Shown here: piece by piece, positions 49,001-60,100 of the stretch
Layout: every line of letters begins with the position of its first letter
Position numbering within the stretch: the stretch's first letter is position 1
DNA from: Madurella fahalii
Lineage: Eukaryota; Ascomycota; Sordariomycetes; Sordariales
Direction: 5' to 3'
Assembly: GCA_029876055.1 (NCBI GenBank)
Contig: CM056874.1
Location: 5,208,001 to 5,272,000 of the forward strand
DNA length: 64,000 nt
The notes under the pieces: model-generated
Databases searched by the model: none
Seen by the model: only the letters and a program-made list of their open reading frames with translations
What the model was told of the DNA's origin: nothing
Position numbers and translations under genes: made by a program

Positions 49001-50247
49001 CCCGCAGTGCGGCACAATCCCCCCCCTGCCCACGTAATCCACATAATTTACACACCTTCCAGGACTCCGGATGCGGGGGATAGATACACATATGAACAAG
49101 GTCCAGCCTCACCTGAGCGTCAGCTCCCCACGAGGAGAGGCCGCCTGGAGGGGTCCGAAGAGCGGGGAAGGGAAGAGCAAGGCGAGCCGACTTGCCACTC
49201 GCCCCGTCATGAGCTGGCCTGCACGCCGGCGGCGTCAGCGGCATCGGCAACGGGCAGCAGCGGCGCTAGAAGTTAAGAGAGACACACACACACACAGAGA
49301 AAGGTTGACATCCGCCCTTCCCGTCCCCGCCTCCTCCTCCTCCTCCTCGTCCTCCACCACCGCCACCACACGGGATGTCCGGTATTCTAGACCCCGGCTC
49401 GCCGTCATACGCGGAATGGGTCGCGTGGTCGAGCGAGGTAGTGGTTGCGGAGAGCGGGTGGGTGGGAAAGGAGAAAAGTCCACACAAGGGCAACCCCTCC
49501 CCACAAAATCTTCCAGAACAACACAACACCACGCTGAACCCCAGCTAACTGGCAGGCTACGCTATGCTGCGAGGGGAGAATGCAGTGTCGATCAACTGGG
49601 GTAGTAGTTTGGTGGTATTGGGTTGAAAAAACCTGGCTGACACGCCGCCACACACGAACTTAAGAGGGGGAAAAAAAATTGAAAAAAAAGGGGAGGACCA
49701 CCTGGCCGCACAATGTGTCATCTGACTAGACATGGCAACTCACAAAACGGCTTGGACCGGCTGAGGTGATTCTAAACTTTCTACACTCCAACGGAATACC
49801 GGCTTGGGAATTTTTGAAGCTGAAAAGTTCACGGCTGGTCGCGGCAGAGACGGAGCTGGTGGAGGAGGAGGAGGAGGGGGTGGGGTGGCGAGTGCGAGTC
49901 TGATACTGATCCCGTGACCGAGGTATCGGATGTTGTTCGAGTTGGGAAGGGCGCTGGGAGAGGGGAAAACCGGACGGAAAGCGCAGGGCGGGGCATTGGC
50001 TCCTTATTGCCGGCACGAGACGAGGCTTCTTGTCCCGACCTACCTTTCAGCAAGCGAACGGCGAGATGTACTGAAACTGCCACAGGAGACATGTCTTGGG
50101 GCCCTGAACTGCCCTGTCGGAACGTCCCAGGTTCGTCCTCTGGTGATTCTCTCTATCCATATCTATCAACGCGCCGTGGTCGAGCAAACCCAGTCTTTCG
50201 TCCGCGTATTTTGCCCTTCACCCACCCCCTTTTCCCCTTGCAACCCC

Positions 50248-51284
50248 CTAGGCTTTCACCAACGCATCCCTGATCTCCAACGTCACCTTGCCCCCTTCTT
50301 CGGTCCGCAGCAGCCTCACAGATGCCAAATCCCGCACCACCCAGTCCGGCTCCGCGCTCAGCACCTGCTCCACAGTGTGGCTAGTCACGACAGCTAGGAC
50401 CTTGCAGCCTGCCGCCTTGCCCGCCCTGATCCCCGCCGGGCTGTCCTCAAGGACAAGCACTTGCTTGTCGTCGCCGCTCAGATTGAGCCGCTCGCGCCCG
50501 AGGCGGTAGCAGGCGGGGTCCGGCTTACCGTCGGCTACGGACTCGGCTGTGACGAGGTATTCTGGGGTGGGGAGGTTGAGGACGTTCAGCCACTTTTGGT
50601 GGGGAACAGTTAGTAAGAGGTTTCTAATCGGGATGTTGATGGGTGGGAAGGGGGGGGGCATACGCCTGTCACGAGGGGAACTGTGCCCGACGTGACAATT
50701 GCCCAAGGGGCGGAGCGGGCGATCAGTTCTTGGAGGAGGGACCTAGCCCCGGGGATCTCGACGGCGTCGGCACCGTGGTGTTTGGGGAGGAGGCCCTCCA
50801 TGTGCCGGATGTCTGGAGTGTTGTCAGCTTCGGTTTAAGATGGGTTATCGCTCAGTCCCCGGAACATGGCGTCCTATAGGAGAAAAGGGAGCGGTTGACT
50901 CACATTCCCAGTTTGCCTTTTCAGGGGCCAAGACTTTGAGCATGTCTATCGACCTTCGTCCATGAGAAGTTCTGGAGATGCCGAGTCAGCAACACTGCGG
51001 AGCGAGGAAGCATACATAGTACATGATGCGTGCACGTACTGCAGGATGACTACTGGGTCGACGCCAATTTCTTTGCCGACGCTGACCATCTATTAGCCAC
51101 ACGGACACATAACACTGAAGCCGGCCGGGAAAACTGTTTCCCTAGGTACCTACGTCTCCCAATGTTTGACAACGGCATCGGTGGAATCGATGATAGTGCC
51201 GTCCATGTCAAAGAGGAGCCCATCAAAGGTGACGGCCTCGGGTGGCGCGGAAAAGTCGGATACTATTGGCGCCGTGCTGTCCAT
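50248..51284 (-). CDS. HAD-superfamily phosphatase, glycerol-3-phosphatase/2-deoxyglucose-6-phosphatase type
   Basis: This small cytosolic phosphatase has the closest feel to yeast GPP/DOG enzymes. Exons in transcript order are 51284-51154, 51081-51040, 50971-50904, 50812-50664 and 50592-50248; they sum to 244 residues, typical of the family, with all phases fitting. The motif I nucleophile is in LLFDMDGTIIDST (Asp26, Asp28), followed by HWETVGKEIGVDP, TSHGRRSIDMLK and APEKANWEYIRHMEGLLPKH. Motif II is AIVTSGTVPLVTG, the motif III Lys is in DGKPDPACY, and motif IV is VLVLEDSPAGIRAG. For intron 1 the acceptor GGTCAG, 9 nt beyond a nearer ATAG, is the one that keeps phase. For intron 4 the GTATGC donor is preferred over a GC three bases earlier. 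Substrate cannot be decided from sequence alone. Its start faces that of NUG1 across 625 bp. Confidence 0.85.
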
Positions 51285-51909
51285 TCTGAGAGTCTGTTCC
51301 GTTCGCTCAGCGGTTGTTCGGGAAATGTAGATGCAACTACGATGTATGTTTATAGTGTCCTAGGTATGATTGTCAGAGAAGTAAACTCTTGTTGAGGTAG
51401 GCAGTCAGAGGTGACTACCAAGGAGAATGAAGCTGGTATTTGAGGTTTTTAGACTCGGGCGAGACGAAGCACGTCGGCTCGTCATCGGAATCCCGTCAAG
51501 CAGGAACGCATCCACATGTTCGCGCTTAACAAATTGGGCAACTCCGCCTCTACAGTCTCTAGGTTCGGACCCTAACCCTTTCCGGGCTCGGATTCGAAGG
51601 GTGTCCAGCATCAAATCGGCCCGTTCCAATGTACCTTCGGAAGTTATAGCCTACAGCCCACAAGCACCGCTAACAACTGAGGCCCTGTGGATTCAGCGCT
51701 GCAGAGCCGGAGGTGATCGGCGATTTTGTTGCACGATATTCAAATGTGCTGGGAAGAGGGGCAGTGTGGGGGTTTCGGCAGATAAGAATGCTTATCGGGG
51801 CGGTGAGCACTGGCACAAATTTTCAAACCACCATAATTTTTTGACTTCCAAAGTGCGGTACAGTGTCCGAGCCAAAGCGTATCTACGAGGGGATCGCAAA
51901 TTGGCAGCA
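51285..51909. other. Divergent promoter between the HAD phosphatase and NUG1
   Basis: 625 bp lie between two divergent start codons. Short frames on either strand are stop-limited. I see no tRNA, although a TTCGAA-like box occurs near 51590. Confidence 0.5.
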
Positions 51910-53642
51910 ATGGCCGGGTCAATAAACAAGCCGAAAAGTCGGTAGCTTCCTCTGAGACATATGTCACCCAATTTTGCCTCCCCACATGCTAACGGCAGCC
52001 CACAGAGCCCAAGTCCAAGCGGACGCCGGTCCGGTTGCGCCACAAGATCGAGAAGGCTTCGGCCGCGAAGCAGCGCAAGCAGAGGAAGCTCGCCAAGAAG
52101 AACCCGGAATGGCGAAGCAAGCTGAAGAAGGATCCCGGCATTCCTAATCTGTTCCCCTACAAGGAGAAACTCCTGCACCAGATCGAGGAGGATCGCGCCC
52201 GGAGGAAAGAGGAGCAGCAGCGCCGCCGCGAGCTCGCCAAGGCGGCGAACACGGCGCAGAAAGATGACGGCGCCGACGAACGCATGGATGACGATGTTAT
52301 TGGCGAGTTTGAGGCGTCCGACATCGACGACGCCATGGATGAGGACGGTAGCGACATCGACGAATCCAATCCGCTAGCGGCTCTTGTCGCCAGCGCCAAG
52401 AAGGCCGCCGAGCAGTACGAGAAGGAATTGCGGAGCGGGGATGAGATGGACGACGACGAGGAAGATGAAGACTCCGAGGACGAAGCGGAAGCAGACGTCA
52501 TCGAAGTGCCCGGTGGCGCCTCGTCCCGCAAGGCCTATGACAAGGTCTTCAAGCAGGTTGTTGAGCAAGCCGACGTCATCCTCTACGTCCTCGATGCCCG
52601 TGACCCGGAGGGGACGCGCTCGCGCGACGTCGAGCGGTCCGTCATGGCGGCGGCAGGCGGCGGCAAGCGTCTCATCCTGGTGCTCAACAAGGTCGACCTG
52701 GTCCCGCCGCCCGTCCTCCGCGGCTGGCTCGCCCACCTGCGCCGCTTCTTCCCCACCCTCCCCCTGCGCGCCTCCGGGCCCGCCCCCAACGCGCACACAT
52801 TCAACCACCGCGACATCACGGTGCAGAGCACGAGCGCGGCGCTCTTCCGCGCGCTCAAGTCGTACGCCGCCTCGCGGAACCTCAAGCGCGCCATCTCGGT
52901 CGGCGTCATCGGCTACCCCAACGTGGGCAAGTCCAGCGTCATCAACGCGCTCCTCTCGCGCCTCGGCGGCAGCGCGCGGAGCCAGCGCGCGGCCTGCCCC
53001 GCCGGCGCCGAGGCGGGCGTCACCACCTCGATCCGCGCCGTCAAGATCGACAGCAGGCTGACCCTCCTCGACTCCCCCGGCATCGTCTTCCCCTCCACCA
53101 GCTCCCCCTCGGCCTTCGTCCCCAAGAACCCCACCGAGGCCCACGCCCACCTCGTCCTCCTCAACGCCGTGCCCCCCAAGCAGATCGACGACCCCGTCCC
53201 CGCCGTCGCCCTCCTGCTCCGCCGCCTCTCGGCCACCCCGGATCTCCTGCAGCGCATGATCCAGGTCTACGACCTCCCGCCCCTGCTGGCCAGCCCGGAC
53301 AGCGGCGACGCCACCACCGACTTCCTGGTCCAGGTCGCGCGCAAGCGCGGGCGCCTCGGCCGCGGCGGCGTGCCCAACATCCGAGCGGCTGCCATGACCG
53401 TCGTCACCGACTGGCGGGACGGGCGGATCCAGGGGTGGGTGGACGCGCCCGCGCCGCAACCACCGGCGGCGGCTGGCGGCGGGCAGAAGCCGGCCAGGAT
53501 CGCGGACGAGGAGGTCATGGCCGACCAAAAGGAGATCGTGACTGAGTGGGCCAAAGAGTTCAAGCTTGAGGGCCTGTGGGGAGATGATGACGGTGATGGT
53601 CAGGGAGCAGGGGACGGCGCGGAGGTTGAGATGGAGCAGTAG
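51910..53642 (+). CDS. nug1: Nucleolar circularly permuted GTPase NUG1
   Basis: This GTPase is needed for late maturation and nuclear export of the 60S subunit, in the nucleostemin/GNL3 group. Two exons, 51910-51937 and 52006-53642, encode 554 residues. Motif order is permuted as in YlqF-type GTPases: YVLDARDPEGT, G4 NKVD (~237), then G1 GYPNVGKSS (~312) and G3 DSPG (~365). The basic N-terminus KPKSKRTPVRLRHKIEKASAAKQRKQRKLAKKNPEW and PGIPNLFPYK are strongly conserved in NUG1. The first exon is short. GTCGGT is the only donor that restores frame with acceptor CACAG and gives NKPKKPKSKR; it fits GTNNGT, and a GCTAAC branch lies 12 nt before the acceptor. An acidic stretch (~85-165) and a Pro/Ala/Gly-rich insertion near the C-terminus are present. 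High GC at third positions makes long shadow frames on the other strand. Confidence 0.93.
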
Positions 53643-54149
53643 CACCGAGCTGGCTGGCTGACTGACTACCTACCTACTACTACTAGCTTTTGTTGTTGTT
53701 TGGCTGGCTGGCTGGCTGGCTGGTGGTGGAAGTGGCGGAGTTTTTTTACGCTCTAGGCGTTGAGGCGTCGAAAAAAGGGGTAGGCTCAAGATAGCATCAT
53801 AATCGATTCTAGGACGCAATGTTGCCCGATATCATACCGAGTTTTTCTCTACTCTGGTGCAGCTGAACTGTATCTAGGCGGTGCCGGGCTAGATCCACAG
53901 CAGCTTTTATGTTTCTCGCTCTGAAGGGGCAAATGCAGTCCCCCGGGAAGGCCTGCTGTCTTTCTGATCTGTCACATCTTCTCACATCTTCTCACATCTT
54001 CTATGGGAGAGAAAGGATTTCAACTCCTGGCTCCGGTTTGATGCCCTTTTCGGAGTAACGAGGTGGAAACGTAGGTAGATTGCCCAAAGATAGAATCATT
54101 CATGTACCGTCGGGCCTACGTTCAAAAGTCTCACGGTACACAGGCGCAC
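53643..54149. other. Convergent intergenic region between NUG1 and RRP44, short tandem repeats
   Basis: It contains GGCT repeats (53702-53722) and three copies of the 10-mer TCACATCTTC (53972-54001). It presumably holds the two 3' UTRs. No gene is visible. Confidence 0.6.
53972..54001. repeat. Three tandem copies of a 10-bp unit
   Basis: TCACATCTTC occurs three times without a mismatch, in the 3' flank shared by NUG1 and RRP44. Confidence 0.9.
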
Positions 54150-57100
54150 TCAATACACGCTCACAAGCTCCATCTTCACTCCCCTCTTCCCTGTGGTCTC
54201 GTCCTTCTGATCTGTCACCCGCACCCTCACCTTCTGGAACAGCTCCACCGTAACCTCCCGGCTGCCGCTCGTCGTCAGGGTGTACGTCTCGGCATCGTAC
54301 GTCGCTGCCGGCTCCGGCTCGGCCAGGTCCCGTAGCCTGATCAGGCTCTCAATCCCGAACCGCGGCACGAGCACCACGAACCCGTTGCTAAACACCTTCA
54401 TGACGAACCCGTCCTCCTCGGTGGCCTTGCCGCGGAGGGCTTGCCCGACGTAGTAGGCGATGCTCGCGCGGCCGGCCAGCTGCGCGTTGCGGTGGCGCAC
54501 GTTGATGTTGCGGCACACGGCCTCGAGCCGGCCGCGGCTGCGTACGCTCGGGTCGACAGCCTCGTACTCGATGGCCGCCGCCAGCTGGCGGTGCGCCACC
54601 AGGTCGGCGTACCGCCGGATCGGCGACGTGAAGTGCGTGTAGATCTCGCTGGCGAGGCCGTAGTGGCGGAACTCCGGGTATGCCTGGGTGCCCGAGCAGA
54701 AGTACTCGGCCGCCATCATGCAGCGCGTGGCCATGATGCGGACGAGCGTGTTGAAGAAGGGCTCGTTGGGGTCGACGCACCTGTCGAGGCTGTCGGCTAG
54801 GGCGCGCGAGGACTCGACGCTCAGCTCGAGGCCCCGCTTCACTCGGAGCTGGTTGGCGAGTTCGTCAAAGTTGGTTTTCGGGGGTGCACCATGCCGGCGC
54901 AGGATGGCCGTCTGCGGGAAGGCCTCGTAGATCTTGCGCGCGACGCTGACATTGGCGAGAAGCATGAACTCCTCGACGAGAGACATGGTATCGAGGAGCA
55001 CCTTGGTCTTAACATCAATGGGGTCGGAGGTCTCGGATTCCATCTGCACCTTGACCTCCGGCGACGAGAGGCTGAGCGCGCCCGCGTCCAGCCGCTTCTG
55101 CTTCAGCTTCTTGGACAGGGCGAGCAAAGTCCGGATGCTCTTGGTGAGATCGTCCTGCTGGGAATCGTCATCGACTCTGAGCTGCGCTTGCTCGTAACTG
55201 AATGCCTCCCTTGACTTTATGACCGACTTTGTGAACCTCACGTCCACGACGTCAGCATCGGGGGTCAGCTCCCAGATGACGGAGAAAGCATATCGCTCAA
55301 CATAGGGCTTGAGCGAGCAAAGATCCGTTCCCAGTAGCATCGGAAGCATGTCGATGCGCTTATCGACCAGGTACACGGTCGTGCCGCGAATGCTGGCCTC
55401 GGCGTCCATCGCATTGTTGGGTCTCACGAAGTGAGACACGTCGGCGATGTGCACACCAACCTCAAAGTTGCCGTTAGGGAGCGGCCTGGAGTGGAGCGCG
55501 TCGTCGATGTCCTGACAGCCGACAGGGTCGATACTGCAGATGAGGAGATCGCGGAGATCCTGGCGGCCTCTCCACCCGGGATCGTCCATGCTCTGCGGCA
55601 CCTTCCAGTCATGGCCTTCCTTTGGCAGACAATCGAGGACAGTCTTGGGGAACGGCCGGTACTGGACATCGTATTCCAGAAGCAAGGCTTCCGTCTCGGC
55701 CGCCTTGGTCTCTAGCTCGCCTAGGGACCGAACGAAATGGCCGACGGGATGGCGGGAGCTGCGGTCCCAAGCATCGATGGTGACGAGGATCCGCTTTCCG
55801 ACGAGCTCGGCCACTTGGCGTGTGCGTAGTCGGATCTTCGGGATCTTCTTGTCCATAGGAATGACGAAAACAGTGTCTTGCTTCCGGCCCTGCTGCGCCG
55901 ACTGGCTGACGGATGACTGGTCGATGTGGCCAACGTATTGACGCCAGTTCCGCTTTATTACGCCAACGACCTTGGCAGTAGGTTGAGCATGGCCCTCGGT
56001 GGTCTTGGAGTGAGTCCGCTTTACTTCCTCCTGCAGTGCCTTGCGTTCCTTTTCCGAGACGAAGTCTTCGGCCTCCTCAGCGTCTGGGTTCTCGTTCTTA
56101 GTGATGGCGTCTTCCTCGATGACCTGGGTCGACGGTTCCTTCCACTGATCCTTGGGGAGGACTTCTACGACAACTAGGTCGCCATCGATGGCACGGTTGA
56201 TATTTTCCCTCCCTAGAACGAGCAACGCCTTGGGGAACGCGGGCACTCTGATCGAACCTTCCAGGTAGTTATAGGGCGAAACATTGAATGTTCCCTGATG
56301 AAGCAGCCCGCTCTTCACTCCAGTCATCACCTTGGACATGCTGAAGAACTCCGGGTAGAGGTTCTCTCCGGGCCGTTTCTCCTTGACGGCCTCCTTATCC
56401 TCGGTTTCCGGGATCATATCCAGGAGCCGCTCGCCATCCTTGAGCTGCTTGACATAGTCAGCCAAGGAGCAAGCGGGAATGCCTTCCTGCTTCGCCTTCC
56501 GCAGGTTATCGCGGTCGTTGGTCAGCATGACCACAGCAGGAACTTTCTTTGCCCCCGTCCGGGCCAAATGCTGGCCGTACCAAGCGACAGCCTTCCGGAC
56601 GGCGCGGTCATTACGGTCGTTGACTGACTCGCCGTCTAGGCGAGCGACGTGGGTCTCTAGACGAAACTCGTTGAAGAATACATAGAAGCGCTTGTCCTCG
56701 CTCTTGGTTAGGCTGATGAGGCGGTTGTACAGTGGCAGGGAACGGTTGCGCAACTCCTCCAGAACGATCTGCAGGACGACAACGTCGTAAAAGGCCGAGC
56801 TCTGCTCGAAGAGGTCCATGGCAGTGAGGAAGGCATTGGTGTCAGGCACCAGGTAATGGCCCTGAGGGAAGGCGCTGGTGCCGGCGGGCGCCTCGGAGAG
56901 AACAAACGGCGTGGCTATAGGAGGGGGTCAGCGAGGATCCAGGACGGACAAGCGTTTGGGGGTATCGCACATCGCCCGGCTGCGTCTCTAGGCGCGGCCT
57001 TGAGGCAGCTTTGGCAGAGCCTGGATGAGCATGGAATGTCTTGGCGGAGGTACACCTCGCGGACGATCTTTTGGACCTTCCCGCTCTTTGTCGACCTCAC

Positions 57101-57166
57101 GTAGACCTTGCTCGAGATGTTGGCCGCGAGGGGGTCCGAGTCGAACGATCTTTTGAGGCTTGCCAT
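54150..57166 (-). CDS. dis3: Exosome exoribonuclease RRP44/DIS3
   Basis: This is the catalytic 3'-5' exonuclease and endonuclease of the nuclear and cytoplasmic RNA exosome. Two exons, 57166-56971 and 56914-54150, give 986 residues. The N-terminus is VYVRSTKSGKVQKIVRE followed by the CR3 cysteine motif PCSSRLCQSC (~49-57). The PIN domain starts VPDTNAFLTAMDLF (~88), with later acidic residues in VVMLTNDRDNL. Cold-shock domains follow. The RNB catalytic core has DPVGCQDIDDALHSR (~525-540, the metal-binding Asp cluster), LVDKRIDMLPMLL, FTSPIRRYADLVAHRQL and RHRNAQLAGRAS. A C-terminal S1-like domain ends VKMELVSVY. The intron (56915-56970; GTGCGA to TATAG) is phase 1 and joins DAAGR to STPFVLSEAPAG. 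All expected active-site residues are visible, so both activities should be intact. Confidence 0.97.
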
Positions 57167-60100
57167 CTTGAGACAGCGTGGCAGCGCGACGACTGCTTCA
57201 CAAGTCGGACTCCGAATACGTTCTGAATACGGATGTGATGTCTCTCAGGGTTGCATCCCTTGCATTTTTTGGTGGAGGTTGCTGCTTCTTGGTGTTGACG
57301 GGGCCCCCGAACCAATCGCGATTTGCGCCGCCCGACAGCCCATCTAATCTTATCTTATCGATAAGCCCCGCATGGTGGCTCGTCGAGAGCTACGGACTCG
57401 TAGACAAAAGCTACATTTGGACAGTAGTTACGTGCCTTACTGACTGCATCGTTAGTAGTATGCAGAATTAGCACGTGGAATGAATTCTGGATCAATAACT
57501 CCGGCGGCTGTCTACCTATCTTACCTTGTCCCAAGCACCTTGTATTTCCCCAACTCACTTGGTCAACTCTCCGATCCCCCTCCTTAATCGAGACAGCTCC
57601 CCACCCTCTCCCCACGAGACCGGGTGAAGGTGTGGAGAGGGCCCGTCATTATATCTACTGTGTAGATCGACGTTTCATGCTCCCCAACCTGAGAAGAGAG
57701 CTCAGTCGTTAGGGAACCGTCAGTCTAGATCCTCCTACACCTGTCTACGGGGTGATACCGTACGGAGACCGCTGCACGGCATCATCTTGGCCCCGTGGCC
57801 GTCTCATCTCGAATTCAACAACATCAACCTCCAAACCCTCACCCACCCCTTGAGAGACTTTTGTTTGTCACTTCGAAAGTGAGCCATGCACAGTGACGAC
57901 CACGGATGTCGACATGTTAATTGCGAAGCAATATTGCAGAAGTCCGTTTCCTGCATCATTTGATCTGCACCGTATTCAACCGGCACATTTTGCCAGATTG
58001 CAAAACCCTTGTCCGTTTCTGCTTGCAGACGGATCTTGGGTCACGGCGGACCCGCGTGGCGTCCAGTTGGGCCTGTCGCCGGCTAGCAATCCTACAAGCA
58101 TAGCCGTTTGCTCTTACACCGGATAGCTCGACGTCGAATCTAGAGCGGGGGTGCTTAATTAATTCCCCTTATTCCCAAAAATAGTTGACGCTGTAGCGTT
58201 TCTTGTCCTTCGCCTGCGTCTTTTGACACCGGCTTCTCGGGCTCGATCTGCCATGGCCGGCCCGCGAGTTCGAGCCTGGGCGCCAAAGCGTCCGAGTTGG
58301 TCGGCATGCATGGAAGCTCCCGCGAATGCGCCGTGCTCGATGCGACGTGCTGCCTGTTTGAGCCAAGGAGACGTAAAAAACGCAAGCGAACCATGTAGAC
58401 ACAAGGCACGGCATGCCAGGGTCCCGCGGTGCACGCGCAAAAATACTCGAGTCTTCGACTCGGACAATATCAGGATGCACAATTGTCTCGCCCACGCCAA
58501 AAGGCCCGCTTTCCTGTCTTGGACACCCCAGACAGTGAGACAGAGGCTTGCAGATATGTACAACTGCATCGGCTCGCGGGCGAATCGGTCCATCCGCACG
58601 TTAGGTGTATGCATAAGGCATTGAAGATAGACCGGGCACTAGGGCGGGTCAGCCAAACGTCTCCTATCGGCATCTGCATGCCGGGGCTACCTCTCTTTCC
58701 ATTTCGTCTTCCCGTCTTCACGTTGTTCTGGGTCTGCCTGTCTCTTCTTAGTGAAGGCCGTGCAGCGCGCCGTCTTTACCCATGCTCTTAGACGTAAAGA
58801 ACAAAATGCCGAGAGTGGCATCCGGGTCGAGAGGCAGTCTCGGGTAGGTGACTGGCCTGCATGTCAAAGCACTGCGCTCTAGCGCCCGTCTGATACAGTC
58901 CCCACTATCGTTTCCTGGAAAGAGCAGGCCTTGGTTCTGGGCTCAAGTAGGATTAAAATGGTAGACAAGGTGGTATGGGGGAAGGGGGGAGAGAGCGGGT
59001 GTGGGAGCGCAGATCCTTGGATCCAGCGAGGCCCATCGACGGTGCGGCTCCTCCTTTGACAGCGGAATTTGGTGGAAACAACCCGGCAGCTGGCGGGCTG
59101 GCTATTGGCCACGGCCTTCATGGCAGAGTGGTGTCGACCAGCGGATGACTTACATGGAGCCCGCGAGTGCAGAATGATACGCAGAGGAGTGTGTGTGCGA
59201 GCGGTGGGGGGATTGCACACACTGGAGAAGCTTATTCGGCCGATGCCTTGCACACTGGGCCTCAGGGCGACGGGTAGACGAGGTGAAGCGACCTCCACCT
59301 TCTGCAGGAGCGGGAAGGGGCCGCCCGCCAGGTGCTGCAGCGACAGCTGCAAATGCGACGAAGAAGAGACGAAAGTGCAGATTCTAGCACTCCTACGGCG
59401 CACGAGTCGGGAACAGATCCTGGGGACAAGCGCACCCCTTGGATGGGCCCTCACTTGCGAAGAGGTTGCAGCGGCCAGGTGGGACGCGGCCTGGGAATCC
59501 TCATGCAAGCTTAGCTTGAAAGTGCGTGCGTGTGTGTGTGAGCCTGTGCTTGTGTCCTGCCCAGATCGCAGCCGATTCCCCAGATTCTAATTGTAGGTGT
59601 GGTGGGATTCCCACGCGTTTGGCGCCGCCGCTACGAACGCTTGCGCGAACTCGAACGATCTCGGCGGCCGCATGTGATGGGACAGACAGCCGGAGGAGTA
59701 GCCAAGGCGTTCGAAGTCGCCCGTTCATCGGCCGCGAAGAAGAGCATCGCACTAATATGAGGAGCGGGAACGTGACGAGAGCGACGGGACCAACAGATGG
59801 GAGTTGAACTGGAACGAGGGGAGCTTGGGTTGGGGAGTGGGAACGACCCGTGAATCCCAGGGCAGGCGATGATTTGCAGGGTGTGGTCAAAAATGTGTCA
59901 GCTGCTTGGCACAGTTGCAGGGGGGACGAGCGCCAATGAACGTCCACTGAGCTCGGGCCCGCCAAGCCTGTCGCCGTCACTCGCCAGTCGCTTACAACCC
60001 CCTGCGGCATCCACTTCTCGAACACCCCGGTCTTGCCGTCCCCACCTCTCACCCCTCCCCTCACATCCTGGCCAAGCCCTGCGAGACCACCCCTCCTCCA

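Larger units (their letters stand above)
42020..50247. other. 8.2-kb region without recognisable gene, upstream of the homeobox gene
   Basis: No frame in either strand resembles a protein family, and the longest frames are low-complexity or span CA repeats. GC content looks like the rest of the window, and there are no terminal repeats or transposase remnants that I can see. Visible structures are an 11-bp tandem repeat (42340-42372), a CA-rich tract (42987-43060) and several homopurine or homopyrimidine runs (for example 49663-49695 and 49860-49885). It may hold a long leader, promoter elements or non-coding transcripts for the developmental regulator. That is inference from position. Confidence 0.6.

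Noticed and set aside
51580..51640. Possible tRNA or telomere-like sequence (TTCGAA box, CCCTAACCCTT)
   Set aside because: No cloverleaf could be formed around the box, and the telomere-like unit occurs only once.
52374..53645. 423-codon minus-strand frame over NUG1
   Set aside because: Low-complexity Gly/Ala/Asp/Arg composition and exact overlap with the conserved GTPase domain indicate a shadow frame from high GC3.
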